DNA of 64,000 nt from Apilactobacillus bombintestini (GCF_003627035.1 NZ_CP032626.1:248001-312000), one strand, 5' to 3'; shown: positions 51,112 to 60,619, counted from the stretch's first letter. The notes: generated by a model from the sequence alone, not told the origin. Made by a program: numbers and translations.

Positions 51112-51636
51112 ATGAGAGATAAATTTGCAACTAAAAACAAAATTGTAAATGGGATGTTCGAACTATTAAAGACCACGCCATTTGATGAGATAAATGTGAA
51201 AGATATCTGTGCACAAGCTGATGTTTCACGAATGACGTATTATCGAAATTTCCATAGTAAAAAAGATATTATTGTTTATCGCTTTGATAGTTCATTTACT
51301 ACTTTTATACAAAGATTAGCATCCAGCCAATCACATAATCTAACCGATATCGCAACTATTCTTTTCGAAATTGTAAAAGAAGATCAAGATATGATGGAAA
51401 TGATTATGAAGAACGATTTATCCATGATTTTATTGGAACGTTTTAAATACTACATTTCCGATTTAATTGATGAAAACGTTTTGGAAACTAGAGAAGAATC
51501 TTCTAAGATGCTGGTATCTTTAATCGCCGGGGGATTAACGGAAATCATTATCACTTGGACAGAAGATGGGATGAAAGAACCTATCCAATCACTAGTAATC
51601 TTTGTTTCTAAGTACATGCATTTTAAAATTAACTAA
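51112..51636 (+). CDS. TetR family transcriptional regulator
   Basis: Repressor of 174 residues. The helix-turn-helix is at about residues 6-50: ATKNKIVNGMFELLKTTPFD, INVKDICAQADVSRMTYYRN and FHSKKDIIVY. The C-terminal part (ESSKMLVSLIAGGLTEIIIT) resembles the TetR group that includes DhaS-like regulators. The ATG at 51112 after GAGG is preferred to GTG at 51097. No exporter adjoins it; targets could be itself or the divergent small acidic protein gene. Confidence 0.87.
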   Translation: MRDKFATKNKIVNGMFELLKTTPFDEINVKDICAQADVSRMTYYRNFHSKKDIIVYRFDSSFTTFIQRLASSQSHNLTDIATILFEIVKEDQDMMEMIMKNDLSMILLERFKYYISDLIDENVLETREESSKMLVSLIAGGLTEIIITWTEDGMKEPIQSLVIFVSKYMHFKIN

Positions 51637-51647
51637 ATTTTAAACAT

Positions 51648-51686
51648 AAAAAAAGAGCAATCAGAAAATTCTGATTGCTCTTTTTA
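51648..51686. terminator. Bidirectional terminator
   Basis: Perfect 13-bp stem AGAGCAATCAGAA / TTCTGATTGCTCT with T-tract rightward and A-tract leftward, between convergent TetR and csp genes. Confidence 0.9.
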
Positions 51687-51703
51687 TTAACTCTAACTAG
51701 TTA

Positions 51704-51907
51704 TTAACCTTCAACAGGTGTAACGTTAGCAGCTTGTGGTCCACGGTCGCCGTCTTCAACGTCCAATGTAACCTTTTCGCCTTCTTCTAGAGTCTTGAAA
51801 CCTTCTTTGTTGATAGCTGAGAAGTGAACGAATACGTCACCATCATCAGTAGTGATGAATCCGTAACCTTTATCAGCGTTGAACCATTTAACAGTACCTT
51901 GTTTCAT
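51704..51907 (-). CDS. cspA: Cold-shock domain protein (RNA chaperone)
   Basis: Single cold-shock domain of 67 residues that binds single-stranded RNA or DNA and melts structured mRNA. RNP1 is KGYGFI and RNP2 is [18 protein letters not shown] and [10 protein letters not shown] are typical of lactobacillar Csp proteins. AAGGAGG precedes the ATG. The promoter is about 130 bases upstream, so the mRNA has the long 5' leader usual for cold-shock genes. The gene letter is conventional; which paralogue it is cannot be told. Confidence 0.93.
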   Translation of the reverse strand: MKQGTVKWFNADKGYGFITTDDGDVFVHFSAINKEGFKTLEEGEKVTLDVEDGDRGPQAANVTPVEG

Positions 51908-52290
51908 AATATGAAACCTCCTTGCACATATCGTGCATCTTAAATTTAATGTATCCGTAAGCCTGAATCAAGGAAGTTATTTCATAAAACTTATAAAACA
52001 AGTGACCTTAAAAACTCGAAACTCTGTAACACATTGGTTTAAATATACAGTATTGGGGGGTGAAATGTCAACAAAAATAAAAATAAATTAAAAAAAGGGG
52101 CTTTTTGATCCTAAAAATGATAAAAATTCTCATTTAAATCACGTACTTTAAATAAGCGTTTAAGCCACTGATATCAGGCGAAGAACCCTCGATTGATAAT
52201 TAATAAAAATATTTCTAAGAAAAGTATCGACTATTTATTAGAATTTAATTAGAATTATGCAAAATTACAAATCAGTAGGGAGGATAAATC
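51908..52290. other. Long space with csp leader and promoter and the opp upstream region
   Basis: On the minus strand TTGACA (52066-52071), 18 bases and TATATT (52042-52047) form the csp promoter, giving a leader of about 125 bases. From 52090 to 52290 the sequence is AT-rich with the palindrome CTGATATCAG (52172-52181); TCGACT, 17 bases and TAGAAT near 52228-52256 may be the opp promoter. No gene is seen. Confidence 0.55.
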
Positions 52291-53307
52291 ATGAAACAGT
52301 CAAATCCGACATTGTTATCAATCGAGAATTTAACTACATACTTTAAAATCGGTAATGATTTTTATCCCGCGATTCGTCACATAGATCTTAATGTAAATCA
52401 CGATGAGATTTTAGCAGTAGTGGGCGAGTCCGGATGTGGAAAATCAACCTTAGCCGAATCCATTATGGGTTTGCTAAATCCTAGCGATTCTAAAGTCACT
52501 GGTAAGGCTATCTTTGCAGGTACTAACTTAATTAATTTAAACGAAGCCGAGCTTAACCAATATCGTGGATTAAAGATTGGTATGATTTTTCAAGATCCGT
52601 TATCAGCACTAGATCCATTGAAAACGATTGGCGAGCAAGTAGCCGAAACCTTGGTTTACCACACTAAAGATAATGCTTCTAAAAGAAAACAACGCGTGCT
52701 TTCCTTATTAACGCAAGTAGGAATTCACAAACCAGAAGTAATTATCAATGAATTTCCCCATCAATTATCCGGTGGAATGCGCCAGCGGGTCGTAATTGCG
52801 ATGGCTATCGCTTGTGAACCTGATTTAATTATTGCTGACGAACCTACCACCGCCTTGGATGTAACCATTCAAGCCCAGATTCTAGACTTATTAAAAAGTA
52901 TTCAAATCAAAAATCATTGTGGAATTATTTTAATTACTCATGATTTAGGCGTAGTTGCTGAAACTGCTGACCGCGTAGCCGTTATGTATGCGGGACAAAT
53001 TGTAGAACTAGGCAATGTAGAACAGATTTTTAATGAACCCAAACATCCCTATACCCGTTCTTTATTACGTTCTATGCCACAAAACAGCGAAGGTGACGAT
53101 GATTTATACGTAATTGAAGGAAGTGTACCCTCATTGGTTAAAATGCCTACCCACGGTGATTTATTCGCTTCTCGCATCCCTTGGGTAGCCGACAACCAAC
53201 ACGAAGATGACCCCAAAATGCATATCGTAGACAATCACCACTGGGTACGATGTATCTGTTATAAACACTTCGCATTTCCGAAGAAAGGCAGTGATTTAGT
53301 TGATTAA
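52291..53307 (+). CDS. oppD: Peptide ABC transporter ATP-binding protein OppD
   Basis: ATPase of 338 residues for oligopeptide import. Walker A is [11 protein letters not shown], the signature is [10 protein letters not shown], Walker B is [18 protein letters not shown], and the switch His is in [11 protein letters not shown]; the C-terminal [12 protein letters not shown] oligopeptide-transporter extension is present. GGGAGG precedes the ATG. It is the first gene of oppDFBCA, in the order known from lactococci, and overlaps oppF by eight bases. The usual FeS-type cysteine cluster in the C-terminal extension is only partly visible. Confidence 0.93.
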   Translation: MKQSNPTLLSIENLTTYFKIGNDFYPAIRHIDLNVNHDEILAVVGESGCGKSTLAESIMGLLNPSDSKVTGKAIFAGTNLINLNEAELNQYRGLKIGMIFQDPLSALDPLKTIGEQVAETLVYHTKDNASKRKQRVLSLLTQVGIHKPEVIINEFPHQLSGGMRQRVVIAMAIACEPDLIIADEPTTALDVTIQAQILDLLKSIQIKNHCGIILITHDLGVVAETADRVAVMYAGQIVELGNVEQIFNEPKHPYTRSLLRSMPQNSEGDDDLYVIEGSVPSLVKMPTHGDLFASRIPWVADNQHEDDPKMHIVDNHHWVRCICYKHFAFPKKGSDLVD

Positions 53308-54262
53308 AAACCCCGTTATTCTAGAAATTAAAGATTTAAAAGTACATTTTCCCATTCGTGGCGGCTTTTTTAACCGCATTGTCGATAATGTAAAAGCCGT
53401 AGACGGTGTTTCACTAACTATCCGTCGCGGTGATACTTACGGTTTAATCGGTGAATCGGGGTCAGGTAAATCCACTACGGGCAAGGTAGTAGTGGGACTA
53501 CAAGATGCTACGCACGGTAATCTGTTATATCAAGGCTTAGACGTTACTGAACGTAAGAATCGCAAAAAACTAAATTACAATCGTGAAATTCAAATGATTT
53601 TTCAAGATCCGGAATTAAGTTTGAATCCGGAAAAACGTATTTACGATATTATTGCTGAACCACTGCGCAACTTTAGTAAATTAAGTAAGCAAGACGAAAA
53701 ATTAAAAGTAATCGAATTATTGGAAACGGTGGGGTTAGGTCCCGATAGTATGTATAAATATCCGTACCAGTTCTCCGGTGGGCAACGTCAACGCATAGGG
53801 GTGGCACGCGCCGTAGCTACGCATCCCAAATTAATCGTTGCGGATGAACCCGTCTCGGCGTTGGATTTATCGGTACAAGCCCAAGTTTTAAACTTTATGA
53901 AAAAGATTCAAAAAGAATTTGATATTTCCTACTTATTCATTTCCCACGATTTAGGCGTAGTTAAGCATATGTGTAATCATATCGCGATTATGAACCGGGG
54001 ACGTATCGTAGAAGTAGGAACTAGGGATGATATCTATAATCATCCCCAACACATCTACACTAAACGTTTATTAGCTTCCATTCCTGAATCTGATGTTAAT
54101 CATCGGGAGGCACATAAAAAACATCGTTTAGCAGTAGAAAAATATTACCAAGCAAATATGAGCAAGTACTATGACGAAGCGGGCGAGCCTTTAGCATTAC
54201 GCCAACTTTCTGAAAGTCATTTTGCAGCCATACCCGAAGAATTCCTCGAGGAAGGTGACTGA
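53300..54262 (+). CDS. oppF: Peptide ABC transporter ATP-binding protein OppF
   Basis: Second ATPase of the importer, 320 residues. Walker A is GESGSGKST, the signature FSGGQRQRIG, Walker B LIVADEPVSALDLSVQAQ, and LFISHDLGVVKHMC holds the switch His. It starts with TTG overlapping the oppD end. The C-terminal HRLAVEKYYQANMSKYYDE extension is longer than in some relatives. One base separates its stop from the oppB start. Confidence 0.93.
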   Translation: MIKNPVILEIKDLKVHFPIRGGFFNRIVDNVKAVDGVSLTIRRGDTYGLIGESGSGKSTTGKVVVGLQDATHGNLLYQGLDVTERKNRKKLNYNREIQMIFQDPELSLNPEKRIYDIIAEPLRNFSKLSKQDEKLKVIELLETVGLGPDSMYKYPYQFSGGQRQRIGVARAVATHPKLIVADEPVSALDLSVQAQVLNFMKKIQKEFDISYLFISHDLGVVKHMCNHIAIMNRGRIVEVGTRDDIYNHPQHIYTKRLLASIPESDVNHREAHKKHRLAVEKYYQANMSKYYDEAGEPLALRQLSESHFAAIPEEFLEEGD

Positions 54263-54263
54263 T

Positions 54264-55223
54264 ATGTGGAAAACTATCTTAAGACGCGTACTGATTATGA
54301 TTCCTGAATTAATCATTTTAAGTATTTTAGTCTTTATCTTAGCTAAGCAACTGCCGGGAGATCCCTTTACCGGCTCGATTAACCCCAAAGCATCGCCCGG
54401 ACAACTACATCATTTAATGAAAATAAATGGTTTATATGATCCTTGGTATCAACAATATGGAAACTGGATAGTGCATTTATTTCATGGTGATTTAGGTAAC
54501 AGTTACGAATACCAGGCACCAGTTACTACGGTGATTGGTTCTCGAGCAGTAAATACTTTCTGGTTAGCGTTATTAACCATGATTATGACTTATTCCATCG
54601 GGTTGCCATTAGGCTTATATGCCGGTCGTCACGAAGGAAAACTACAAGATACTTTAGTTAGAATTTATTCTTACACTACTATGTCAGTTCCATTCTTCGT
54701 AGTGTTAGTGCTAGGTTGCTGGATCTTAGGTTTTGATTTACGACTCTTTCCAACTGCTGGTTCGGTAACGCCGACCGCTAGTGGCTTTATGGAAGTAGCG
54801 TTATCGCGTTTCTATCATATGATTTTACCGGCCACTTTAGGTGCGTTGTTTGCGACTTCCGGAATCACGCAATATCTACGTTCCGGCGTAATTGATGCTA
54901 GAAAGTCCAACTATGTAAAAACTGCGCAAGCCAAAGGAGTTTCTATGAACAACATTTACAAGCATCATATCCTACGTAATGCCTTATTACCTATCGCAGC
55001 GTTTGCCGGATATTCCATTACCGGTTTATTGGGTGGTTCCTTATTTACCGAACAAATCTTTTCTTATCCGGGAATGGGACTTTTATTCTTAAATGCTGTG
55101 AACTTCCGTGATTACACGGTAATGACTGCTTTAGTGTTGCTATATGGATTCTTGAGTCTAGTAGGAACGTTATTATCCGATATCGCACTAAGTGTTATTG
55201 ATCCACGAATTAGAGTGGATTAG
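54264..55223 (+). CDS. oppB: Peptide ABC transporter permease OppB
   Basis: Membrane subunit of 319 residues, about six helices, with the N-terminal MIPELIILSILVFILAKQLP GDPF segment of OppB/DppB proteins and the EAA loop RSGVIDARKSNYVKTAQAKG. The ATG at 54264 follows GGAAGGTGA; the 14-codon longer frame overlaps oppF and has no ribosome site. It pairs with OppC to form the channel. Confidence 0.93.
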   Translation: MWKTILRRVLIMIPELIILSILVFILAKQLPGDPFTGSINPKASPGQLHHLMKINGLYDPWYQQYGNWIVHLFHGDLGNSYEYQAPVTTVIGSRAVNTFWLALLTMIMTYSIGLPLGLYAGRHEGKLQDTLVRIYSYTTMSVPFFVVLVLGCWILGFDLRLFPTAGSVTPTASGFMEVALSRFYHMILPATLGALFATSGITQYLRSGVIDARKSNYVKTAQAKGVSMNNIYKHHILRNALLPIAAFAGYSITGLLGGSLFTEQIFSYPGMGLLFLNAVNFRDYTVMTALVLLYGFLSLVGTLLSDIALSVIDPRIRVD

Positions 55224-55233
55224 GAGGGCGCCT

Positions 55234-56154
55234 ATGCAAGATACTACAGACATGCACAAATTAGAAAAAGCCGCCAGAGAAAACTCTGCACTATCATCGC
55301 TTCGTTTAGTTTTCAACGAATTTATGGCGGATAAGATGGCGATGATTTCTCTGATTGTTGTTTTACTAGTAATTATTTATACGATGGTGGCATCACTTTT
55401 TATCAACGTTTCGCATATGATGTCGACGGATATTATGAATTACTTTGCGAAACCCTTTACCGCTAATTTTTGGTTGGGCGCCGATGCTGGAGGGCGTTCC
55501 ATTGCTAAACAAATGGTGATTGGGTCGCGTAACTCGATTTTAATTGCGATTGGTTTAACCTTTTTATCTTCCGTAGTAGGGATTACTTACGGGATGATTT
55601 CCGGATACTTCGGTGGCATGGTGGATTTAGCCATGCAAAGAGTATATGACTTCATGATGATTATTCCGGCCTTTATGATCATCATCGTGGTAGTAAACGT
55701 GATTCCTACCTATAACGGCTTAACGTTAACTTTAATTCTTTCCATGTTTTATTGGATGGGAACTTCGCGATTAATTCGAGCACAGACTCTATCCGAATCG
55801 CACAAAGATTATGTATTAGCATCGAAGGCCTCGGGAACTTCTACTTTCAAGATTATTTTTAGACAAATTATGCCTAACTTATCTTCACTAATTGTGGTAG
55901 ATACTACGCTATCCTTTGCGGAAAATATCGGAGTAGAAACGGGATTATCCTACTTAGGATTCGGTTTACCCAACGGCACACCGTCGTTAGGTACGTTAAT
56001 TGCTAACGCTAATGATGCCGATAACATCACTATTTATTGGTGGACCTGGTTGCCTGCTACTATCGAAATTATTCTCTTATGTTTGGCAATTAGCTACATT
56101 GGAGCAGCGCTTCGCAGGGCTACCAACTCTACGCAACGTCGTAGTAAAAAATAA
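55234..56154 (+). CDS. oppC: Peptide ABC transporter permease OppC
   Basis: Membrane subunit of 306 residues with an N-terminal cytoplasmic helix (LRLVFNEFMADKMAMISLIV), six helices, and the EAA loop RAQTLSESHKDYVLASKASG. GLSYLGFGLPNGTPSLGTLI is the usual C-terminal motif. AGGAGGG precedes the ATG. It follows oppB by ten bases. Confidence 0.93.
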   Translation: MQDTTDMHKLEKAARENSALSSLRLVFNEFMADKMAMISLIVVLLVIIYTMVASLFINVSHMMSTDIMNYFAKPFTANFWLGADAGGRSIAKQMVIGSRNSILIAIGLTFLSSVVGITYGMISGYFGGMVDLAMQRVYDFMMIIPAFMIIIVVVNVIPTYNGLTLTLILSMFYWMGTSRLIRAQTLSESHKDYVLASKASGTSTFKIIFRQIMPNLSSLIVVDTTLSFAENIGVETGLSYLGFGLPNGTPSLGTLIANANDADNITIYWWTWLPATIEIILLCLAISYIGAALRRATNSTQRRSKK

Positions 56155-56223
56155 TATTTTAATTTGAAAGGAGGTGACGATTTATCAGGTGTCGACGGTT
56201 TTTAATTAATTGGAGGTTCTATT

Positions 56224-58017
56224 ATGACTAAATATAAAAGATTAGTAGCCGCTGGATTAACTATGTTTTCCGCAGTGGCGCTAGCAGCGTGTTCTAACAG
56301 CAACAATTCAGATGTGAAATCTGGATACAAACCATCCGTGAAAATGGCTGAAACTTACCAAAACCCTAACAAGAGTTCGTCTACATACAACGACGGTACG
56401 TTGAAAGTAGCTGAATTTAGTAGTTCACCATTTGCTGGGATGTCGACAGCATCATTACAAAGTAAAAGTGATGATATTGACGTTTATTCACCAGGTAGCG
56501 TTAGCTTGTTTAAAACTAATGCTAAAGATGAAATAGTTGATGGTGGATTAGCTAATTTACGATTAGATAAAAAGGCTAAAGTAGCCACTATTACCTTAAG
56601 ACCGGATGCTAAATGGTCTAATGGTGATAAGGTAGTTGCCAAAGACGTGGAATATTCCTATGAAATTATTGCTTCTCCGGAATCTACTTCCCAACATTAT
56701 TCAGATAACTGGGGAGCCATTAAGGGGATGAAAGAATTCCATACTGGCAAAGCCAAAACTATTTCCGGAATTACTATGCCTAAAGGACCTAACGGCAGGG
56801 TAGTAGAAATTCACTATACTAAATTTGCTCCCGCTCTTAAGTTCGGTGGTAACTCCTTTATGTGGAGTAGTTTAGACCCATCTAAATACTTCAAAGACAT
56901 TCCGATTGCTAAATTAGGTGCGTCTGATCAAGTTAGAAAACATCCTATCTTCATCGGGCCCTACAAGTTGGCTAAACAAGTTACTGGAGAATCCACTTCT
57001 TGGGTACCTAATAAGTACTACTACGGTAAGAAACCACAAATTAAACACATTACTATTCAAGTGGTTAGTCCTAATAACTTCACTAGTTCTCTTCGCGCCA
57101 AACAATATGATTTTTCTATTAGTGGTGGGGTTAGTTCTGAGTATCCACAAATTAAGAAGTTAAAGGATTACCAAGTAGTAGGAACATTAGGCACTTCTTT
57201 CAACTACCTAGCATTTAATCTAGGTCACTACGATACTAAGAAACAAGAAAACGTATCCGATAAAAATGCCAAAATGGCAAATCCTAACTTAAGAAAAGCG
57301 ATGATGTATGCGTTAGATATTGGTGCATTACGTAAGAAATTTAACAATGGTTTGGCATGGCAACCTAACTCTTTGATTTCTCCATACTACAAGCAATATC
57401 ACAACGACAAATCACCTCGCTACACATATAACTTAAAGAAAGCTAACGAATTGTTAGACAAAGCCGGTTACAAGAAGAAAGGTAAATGGCGTGTACAACC
57501 TAACGGCAAACCATTGAAGATTAACTTCGGTGCAATGACCGGAACCCCAGCTAGTGAAGCCCAAGAAAACTACTATCTACAACAATGGCGTAAAGTAGGC
57601 TTGGACGCTAACTTCACTGGCGGTCGTCCTATGGAATCTAACAAGTTCTACGCTAACTTAACTAAGCCTAAACAAAATACTATGGACGTGTTTGAAGGTG
57701 GCTTCGGCGTAGCTTCTGAACCTACACCTACCGGAATTTTCGGCCGTGGTGCTGCCTTTAACATTGGTCACTTTGTCTCTGCTAAAAATGATCAATTGTT
57801 AAACAACATGAACAACGATAAATCCTGGAACGACAAATACAGACAAAAACAATTTAAGGACTGGCAAACATACATGCAAGAACAAGCAGCGTATGTACCA
57901 ACTTCCATGTCTATTTCATGGACTCCGGTTAACACTAGAGTAAAAGGTTATGATGCTAGACCTTCTGCTACTGAATTCTGGAGCAGCTTGAGTTTAACTA
58001 ACTCTAAACCAGAATAA
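56224..58017 (+). CDS. oppA: Oligopeptide-binding lipoprotein OppA
   Basis: Extracellular binding lipoprotein of 597 residues that captures peptides for OppBCDF. The lipobox is LAAC with the lipidated Cys at about 23, following VAAGLTMFSAVA. The SBP_bac_5 domain fills the rest: DIDVYSPGSVSLFKTNAKDE, RPDAKWSNGDKVVAKDVEYS, NPNLRKAMMYALDIGALRKK, and a final ARPSATEFWSSLSLT. A separate GGAGG precedes the ATG, and the 69-base gap from oppC holds a second, unused ribosome-site-like element. Strong translation signals fit the need for excess binding protein. Confidence 0.94.
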   Translation: MTKYKRLVAAGLTMFSAVALAACSNSNNSDVKSGYKPSVKMAETYQNPNKSSSTYNDGTLKVAEFSSSPFAGMSTASLQSKSDDIDVYSPGSVSLFKTNAKDEIVDGGLANLRLDKKAKVATITLRPDAKWSNGDKVVAKDVEYSYEIIASPESTSQHYSDNWGAIKGMKEFHTGKAKTISGITMPKGPNGRVVEIHYTKFAPALKFGGNSFMWSSLDPSKYFKDIPIAKLGASDQVRKHPIFIGPYKLAKQVTGESTSWVPNKYYYGKKPQIKHITIQVVSPNNFTSSLRAKQYDFSISGGVSSEYPQIKKLKDYQVVGTLGTSFNYLAFNLGHYDTKKQENVSDKNAKMANPNLRKAMMYALDIGALRKKFNNGLAWQPNSLISPYYKQYHNDKSPRYTYNLKKANELLDKAGYKKKGKWRVQPNGKPLKINFGAMTGTPASEAQENYYLQQWRKVGLDANFTGGRPMESNKFYANLTKPKQNTMDVFEGGFGVASEPTPTGIFGRGAAFNIGHFVSAKNDQLLNNMNNDKSWNDKYRQKQFKDWQTYMQEQAAYVPTSMSISWTPVNTRVKGYDARPSATEFWSSLSLTNSKPE

Positions 58018-58019
58018 TA

Positions 58020-58115
58020 CCTTGTAATCGGGTTTACCCCCAATGACGCGGTTACAAGGAGATTTATCCTCGCAATAGAAAAGACACTATTATGTACTTA
58101 ATGGTGTCTTTTTGT
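58020..58115 (+). terminator. oppA 3' hairpin and terminator
   Basis: First a stem CCTTGTAA / TTACAAGG (58020-58059) enclosing a small GGG / CCC hairpin and lacking a T-run, then a terminator AAGACACTAT / ATGGTGTCTT (58081-58110, one G-T pair) followed by TTTTTG. Confidence 0.75.
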
Positions 58116-58164
58116 TTTTAAATCCTTTAAAATGGTTAGTAATAAATTATAAAGAGGGATATAC

Positions 58165-58869
58165 ATGAAGACTTTGGTATTGGTATCACATCCTGAATAC
58201 AATGACTCCATGACAGAAGCTTTTTTAAAGCAATCACAGTCGGATTTAAAAGACGTAGATTGGGTAGTGCTAGATCAATTAAATCATCAACCTAGTTTTG
58301 ATGTAGAAAAAGAACAACATCGTTGGTTACAATATGACCGCATTATTTTACAATTTCCTATGTATTGGTACAGTGCACCCGCATTGATGAAACAATACGA
58401 AGATGATGTATTCACACGTAACTTCATTTATGCAGACCGTCACGGTTGGTTAAATGGCAAAGAATTAGGAATTGTGACTACCTTAGGTGACCCCGAAAAA
58501 GATTATCAAGTCGGTGGCCGTGAAGGCTTTAGTATTTCAGAATTATTAAAACCTTATCAAGCAGTGGCACAAAAGGCGGGGATGAAATTCTTAAAACCCT
58601 TTGTGGTTTCACAATTTGCTTACATGACCGTTAAGGATAAAAAAGAATTATTGGTTAGTTATCGTAATTATTTAACTAACGAAGATTTTGATAGTTTCAA
58701 GAGTAAGCAAGTCTGGTACATTGAACAATTAAAACAAATTAATAGTGAATTGCCAGAGGATAAACAACTTTCCATGCAAATCTTAATTGACTACATTCAA
58801 GACAATTATGATCAATTAGATGAATTACACTGGGAACTAGAAATGATAAAGAAAGAAGAGGATGAATAG
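58165..58869 (+). CDS. NAD(P)H-dependent oxidoreductase (flavodoxin-like, KefF/MdaB type)
   Basis: Flavoprotein of 234 residues in the flavodoxin-like fold that probably reduces quinones. LVLVSHPEYNDSMTEAF binds the flavin phosphate, LQFPMYWYSAPALMKQYEDD and VFTRNFIYADRH form the quinone reductase core, and TTLGDPEKDYQVGGREGFS is typical. A C-terminal extension of about 55 residues (NLTNEDFDSFKSKQ onward) is charged and helical. AGAGGG precedes the ATG. The stop overlaps the start of a 58-residue gene, so the two are translated together. Confidence 0.88.
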   Translation: MKTLVLVSHPEYNDSMTEAFLKQSQSDLKDVDWVVLDQLNHQPSFDVEKEQHRWLQYDRIILQFPMYWYSAPALMKQYEDDVFTRNFIYADRHGWLNGKELGIVTTLGDPEKDYQVGGREGFSISELLKPYQAVAQKAGMKFLKPFVVSQFAYMTVKDKKELLVSYRNYLTNEDFDSFKSKQVWYIEQLKQINSELPEDKQLSMQILIDYIQDNYDQLDELHWELEMIKKEEDE

Positions 58870-59045
58870 TGGCTAATAACGATTGGTTATTGCAACAAAT
58901 CGAGCAGATTAAACAAGACCAAAATAATTTTAAACTTTCGTCTTTTCTAGATGGTGCTGTCGATTTAGTACAAGAACAACAAAAACGTCTTCAACAAGCT
59001 CATGATGAATTAGATGGGCGTACTTGGAGTCCCGATAAGTGGTAA
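58869..59045 (+). CDS. Small protein overlapping the oxidoreductase gene, unknown function
   Basis: Reading frame of 58 codons that starts at a GTG sharing its G with the TAG stop of the preceding gene (TAGTG), with GAGG about ten bases upstream. The product is helical and rich in Gln, Asp and Asn: MANNDWLLQQIEQIKQDQ at the start, a middle LDGAVDLVQEQQKRLQQAHD and an end GRTWSPDKW. There is no signal peptide or membrane segment. It is translationally coupled to the oxidoreductase and may be a partner subunit or a regulator. I do not recognise the family. Confidence 0.65.
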   Translation: MANNDWLLQQIEQIKQDQNNFKLSSFLDGAVDLVQEQQKRLQQAHDELDGRTWSPDKW

Positions 59046-59056
59046 ATAAAAATAAT

Positions 59057-59095
59057 AAAGCTCTTTAATTGGTGACAATTAAAGGGCTTTTTTTG
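59057..59095 (+). terminator. Terminator
   Basis: 14-base arms AAAGCTCTTTAATT / AATTAAAGGGCTTT (one G-T pair) followed by four more Ts, after the small protein gene. Confidence 0.88.
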
Positions 59096-59167
59096 TGTCT
59101 TATTATTGGATGATTTTACCAATAAGTTAAGAATCTATTAAGAAACTCTTAACTAAATTGTTACTGT

Positions 59168-59247
59168 TTGTAAATGAAAAATGGCTATATTATAATTTCG
59201 CTAACGAAAGATAAAAGCCTTATAAAAGGCGTCATATCAATCGTTAG
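59168..59247 (+). promoter_or_regulatory. Promoter and structured leader of the disaccharide operon
   Basis: TTGTAA, 17 bases and TATAAT (59191-59196) form a good promoter. Immediately after it a layered hairpin can form: CTAACGA / TCGTTAG (59201-59207 with 59241-59247), then GATA / TATC, then GCCTT / AAGGC closed by ATAA, with symmetric small internal loops. It could be a leader RNA element or a long operator. No cre box for CcpA is obvious. Confidence 0.5.
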
Positions 59248-59285
59248 AGCTGTTCTATTCTATCTATATAAAGGAAGTGAATTAC

Positions 59286-60619
59286 ATGGAAACTAAGCTA
59301 CATTTACCCAAATTAACTAGACAGCAAATATTCAATATTACGTTTGGATACTTTGGTTTAAATATGGCGTTTTTCTTACAAACGTCTCAAATGAGTCGTA
59401 TTTTTCAAACTATCGGAACGGATCCTAATAAGTTGGGTTGGTTTTTTATATTGCCTCCGTTAGCGGGGATGATTGTCCAACCCATAGTAGGAAAAATGTC
59501 AGATAAAACCTGGAATCGTTTCGGCCGACGACTGCCGTATTTAATTATCGGTTCGATTATTTCAGCAATTGTATTGATTATTTTACCTAATGTTGGGTCA
59601 TTAGGATTAGGCTATGGTTCATTGATAGCTTTAGTTTTTGGAGCAGTAGTTATTATGCTGTTAGATGTTTCATCCAACATGTGCCAACAACCATTTAAGA
59701 TGATTATCGGCGACATGGTGAATGAGAAACAAGCAGATAAGGCCTGGTCTTTGCAAAATATTTATTCTAATGCTGGGGGATGCTAGCTGCGATTTTACCG
59801 TTTGCAATTACCGCAGTGGGCTTTTCCAACGTAGCAGCTAAAGGAGAAGTTCCCACTACCGTTAAAATAGCCTTCTATATTGGTGCATTAGTCATTTCAG
59901 TGACCACCATTTACACGGTTATTAACGTTAAGGAATACGATCCTAAAGAATATGCTGATTATCATCAAATTCAGGCCGAAGCAGACGATGATAATCATCC
60001 TAGTTTTTTCTCTTTATTAAAAAATGCTCCTAGAATTTTCTGGGAACTATTTGCAGTAATGATGTTTTCTTTTATTTCCGTACAGTTTGTGTGGACCTAT
60101 AGTACGGGAGCTTTAGCGGAAAACATTTGGCACACCCAAGATCCGAGTAGTGCAGGGTTTCAAGCTGCCGGTAACTGGAATGGGGTATTAACTTTTGTGC
60201 AATCCTTGGCGGGCGTGATTTGGGGTACTTTAGTTTTGTCACGTTTAAAACCGGATAAGCGAAGAAGAATACTATTTATTTCACTGTTACTAGGCGGTGC
60301 AGGATTAATAATGATGTTTTTTATTACTTCTAAATGGCTATCTATAATTCCATTTATACTGTTTGGCATTATGTATATCACGATTGGTACCGAAGCTTAC
60401 GCGATGATTACCGGTGCGGTTAAAGGCAAGAATGAGGGTGCGTATTTGGGACTATTTAATTGGCAAATATGTATTCCACAAATTGTGGCGTCAGTATCTA
60501 GTTTTGCGATTTTTCCACTAGTGCATGGTTCTATGAGTGCCATGCTGGTGTTAGCGGGAGGTTGTGCTATCGTAGCAGGCTTAATGGTGGGTTTGGTAAG
60601 ACCCGTTAAAGAAGTTTAA
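59286..60619 (+). pseudogene. GPH/MFS disaccharide transporter with a frameshift in a G5 run
   Basis: Sugar transporter of the glycoside-pentoside-hexuronide type (MalT/SLC45-like) whose frame is broken. The first part (59286-59786, about 166 residues, ATG after AAGGAAGTG) holds TGYFG-like helix 1 NITFGYFGLNMAFFLQTSQM and the DKTWNRFGRRLPYLIIGS loop. The second part (59780-60619, 279 residues from an ATG at 59780) continues with AAILPFAITAVGFSNVAAKG and ends with VGLVRPVKEV. The break lies at GGGGG (59775-59779); one added base, for example a sixth G, restores AGGMLAAILPF and about 444 residues. It may be a sequencing error, a phase-variable tract, or a true mutation. The downstream enzymes are intact. 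Confidence 0.8.

Noticed and set aside
52190-52260. CodY-type box upstream of the opp operon
   Set aside because: The best stretch (around TATTTCTAAGAAAA) matches the consensus in only about 9 of 15 positions, which is not above chance here.
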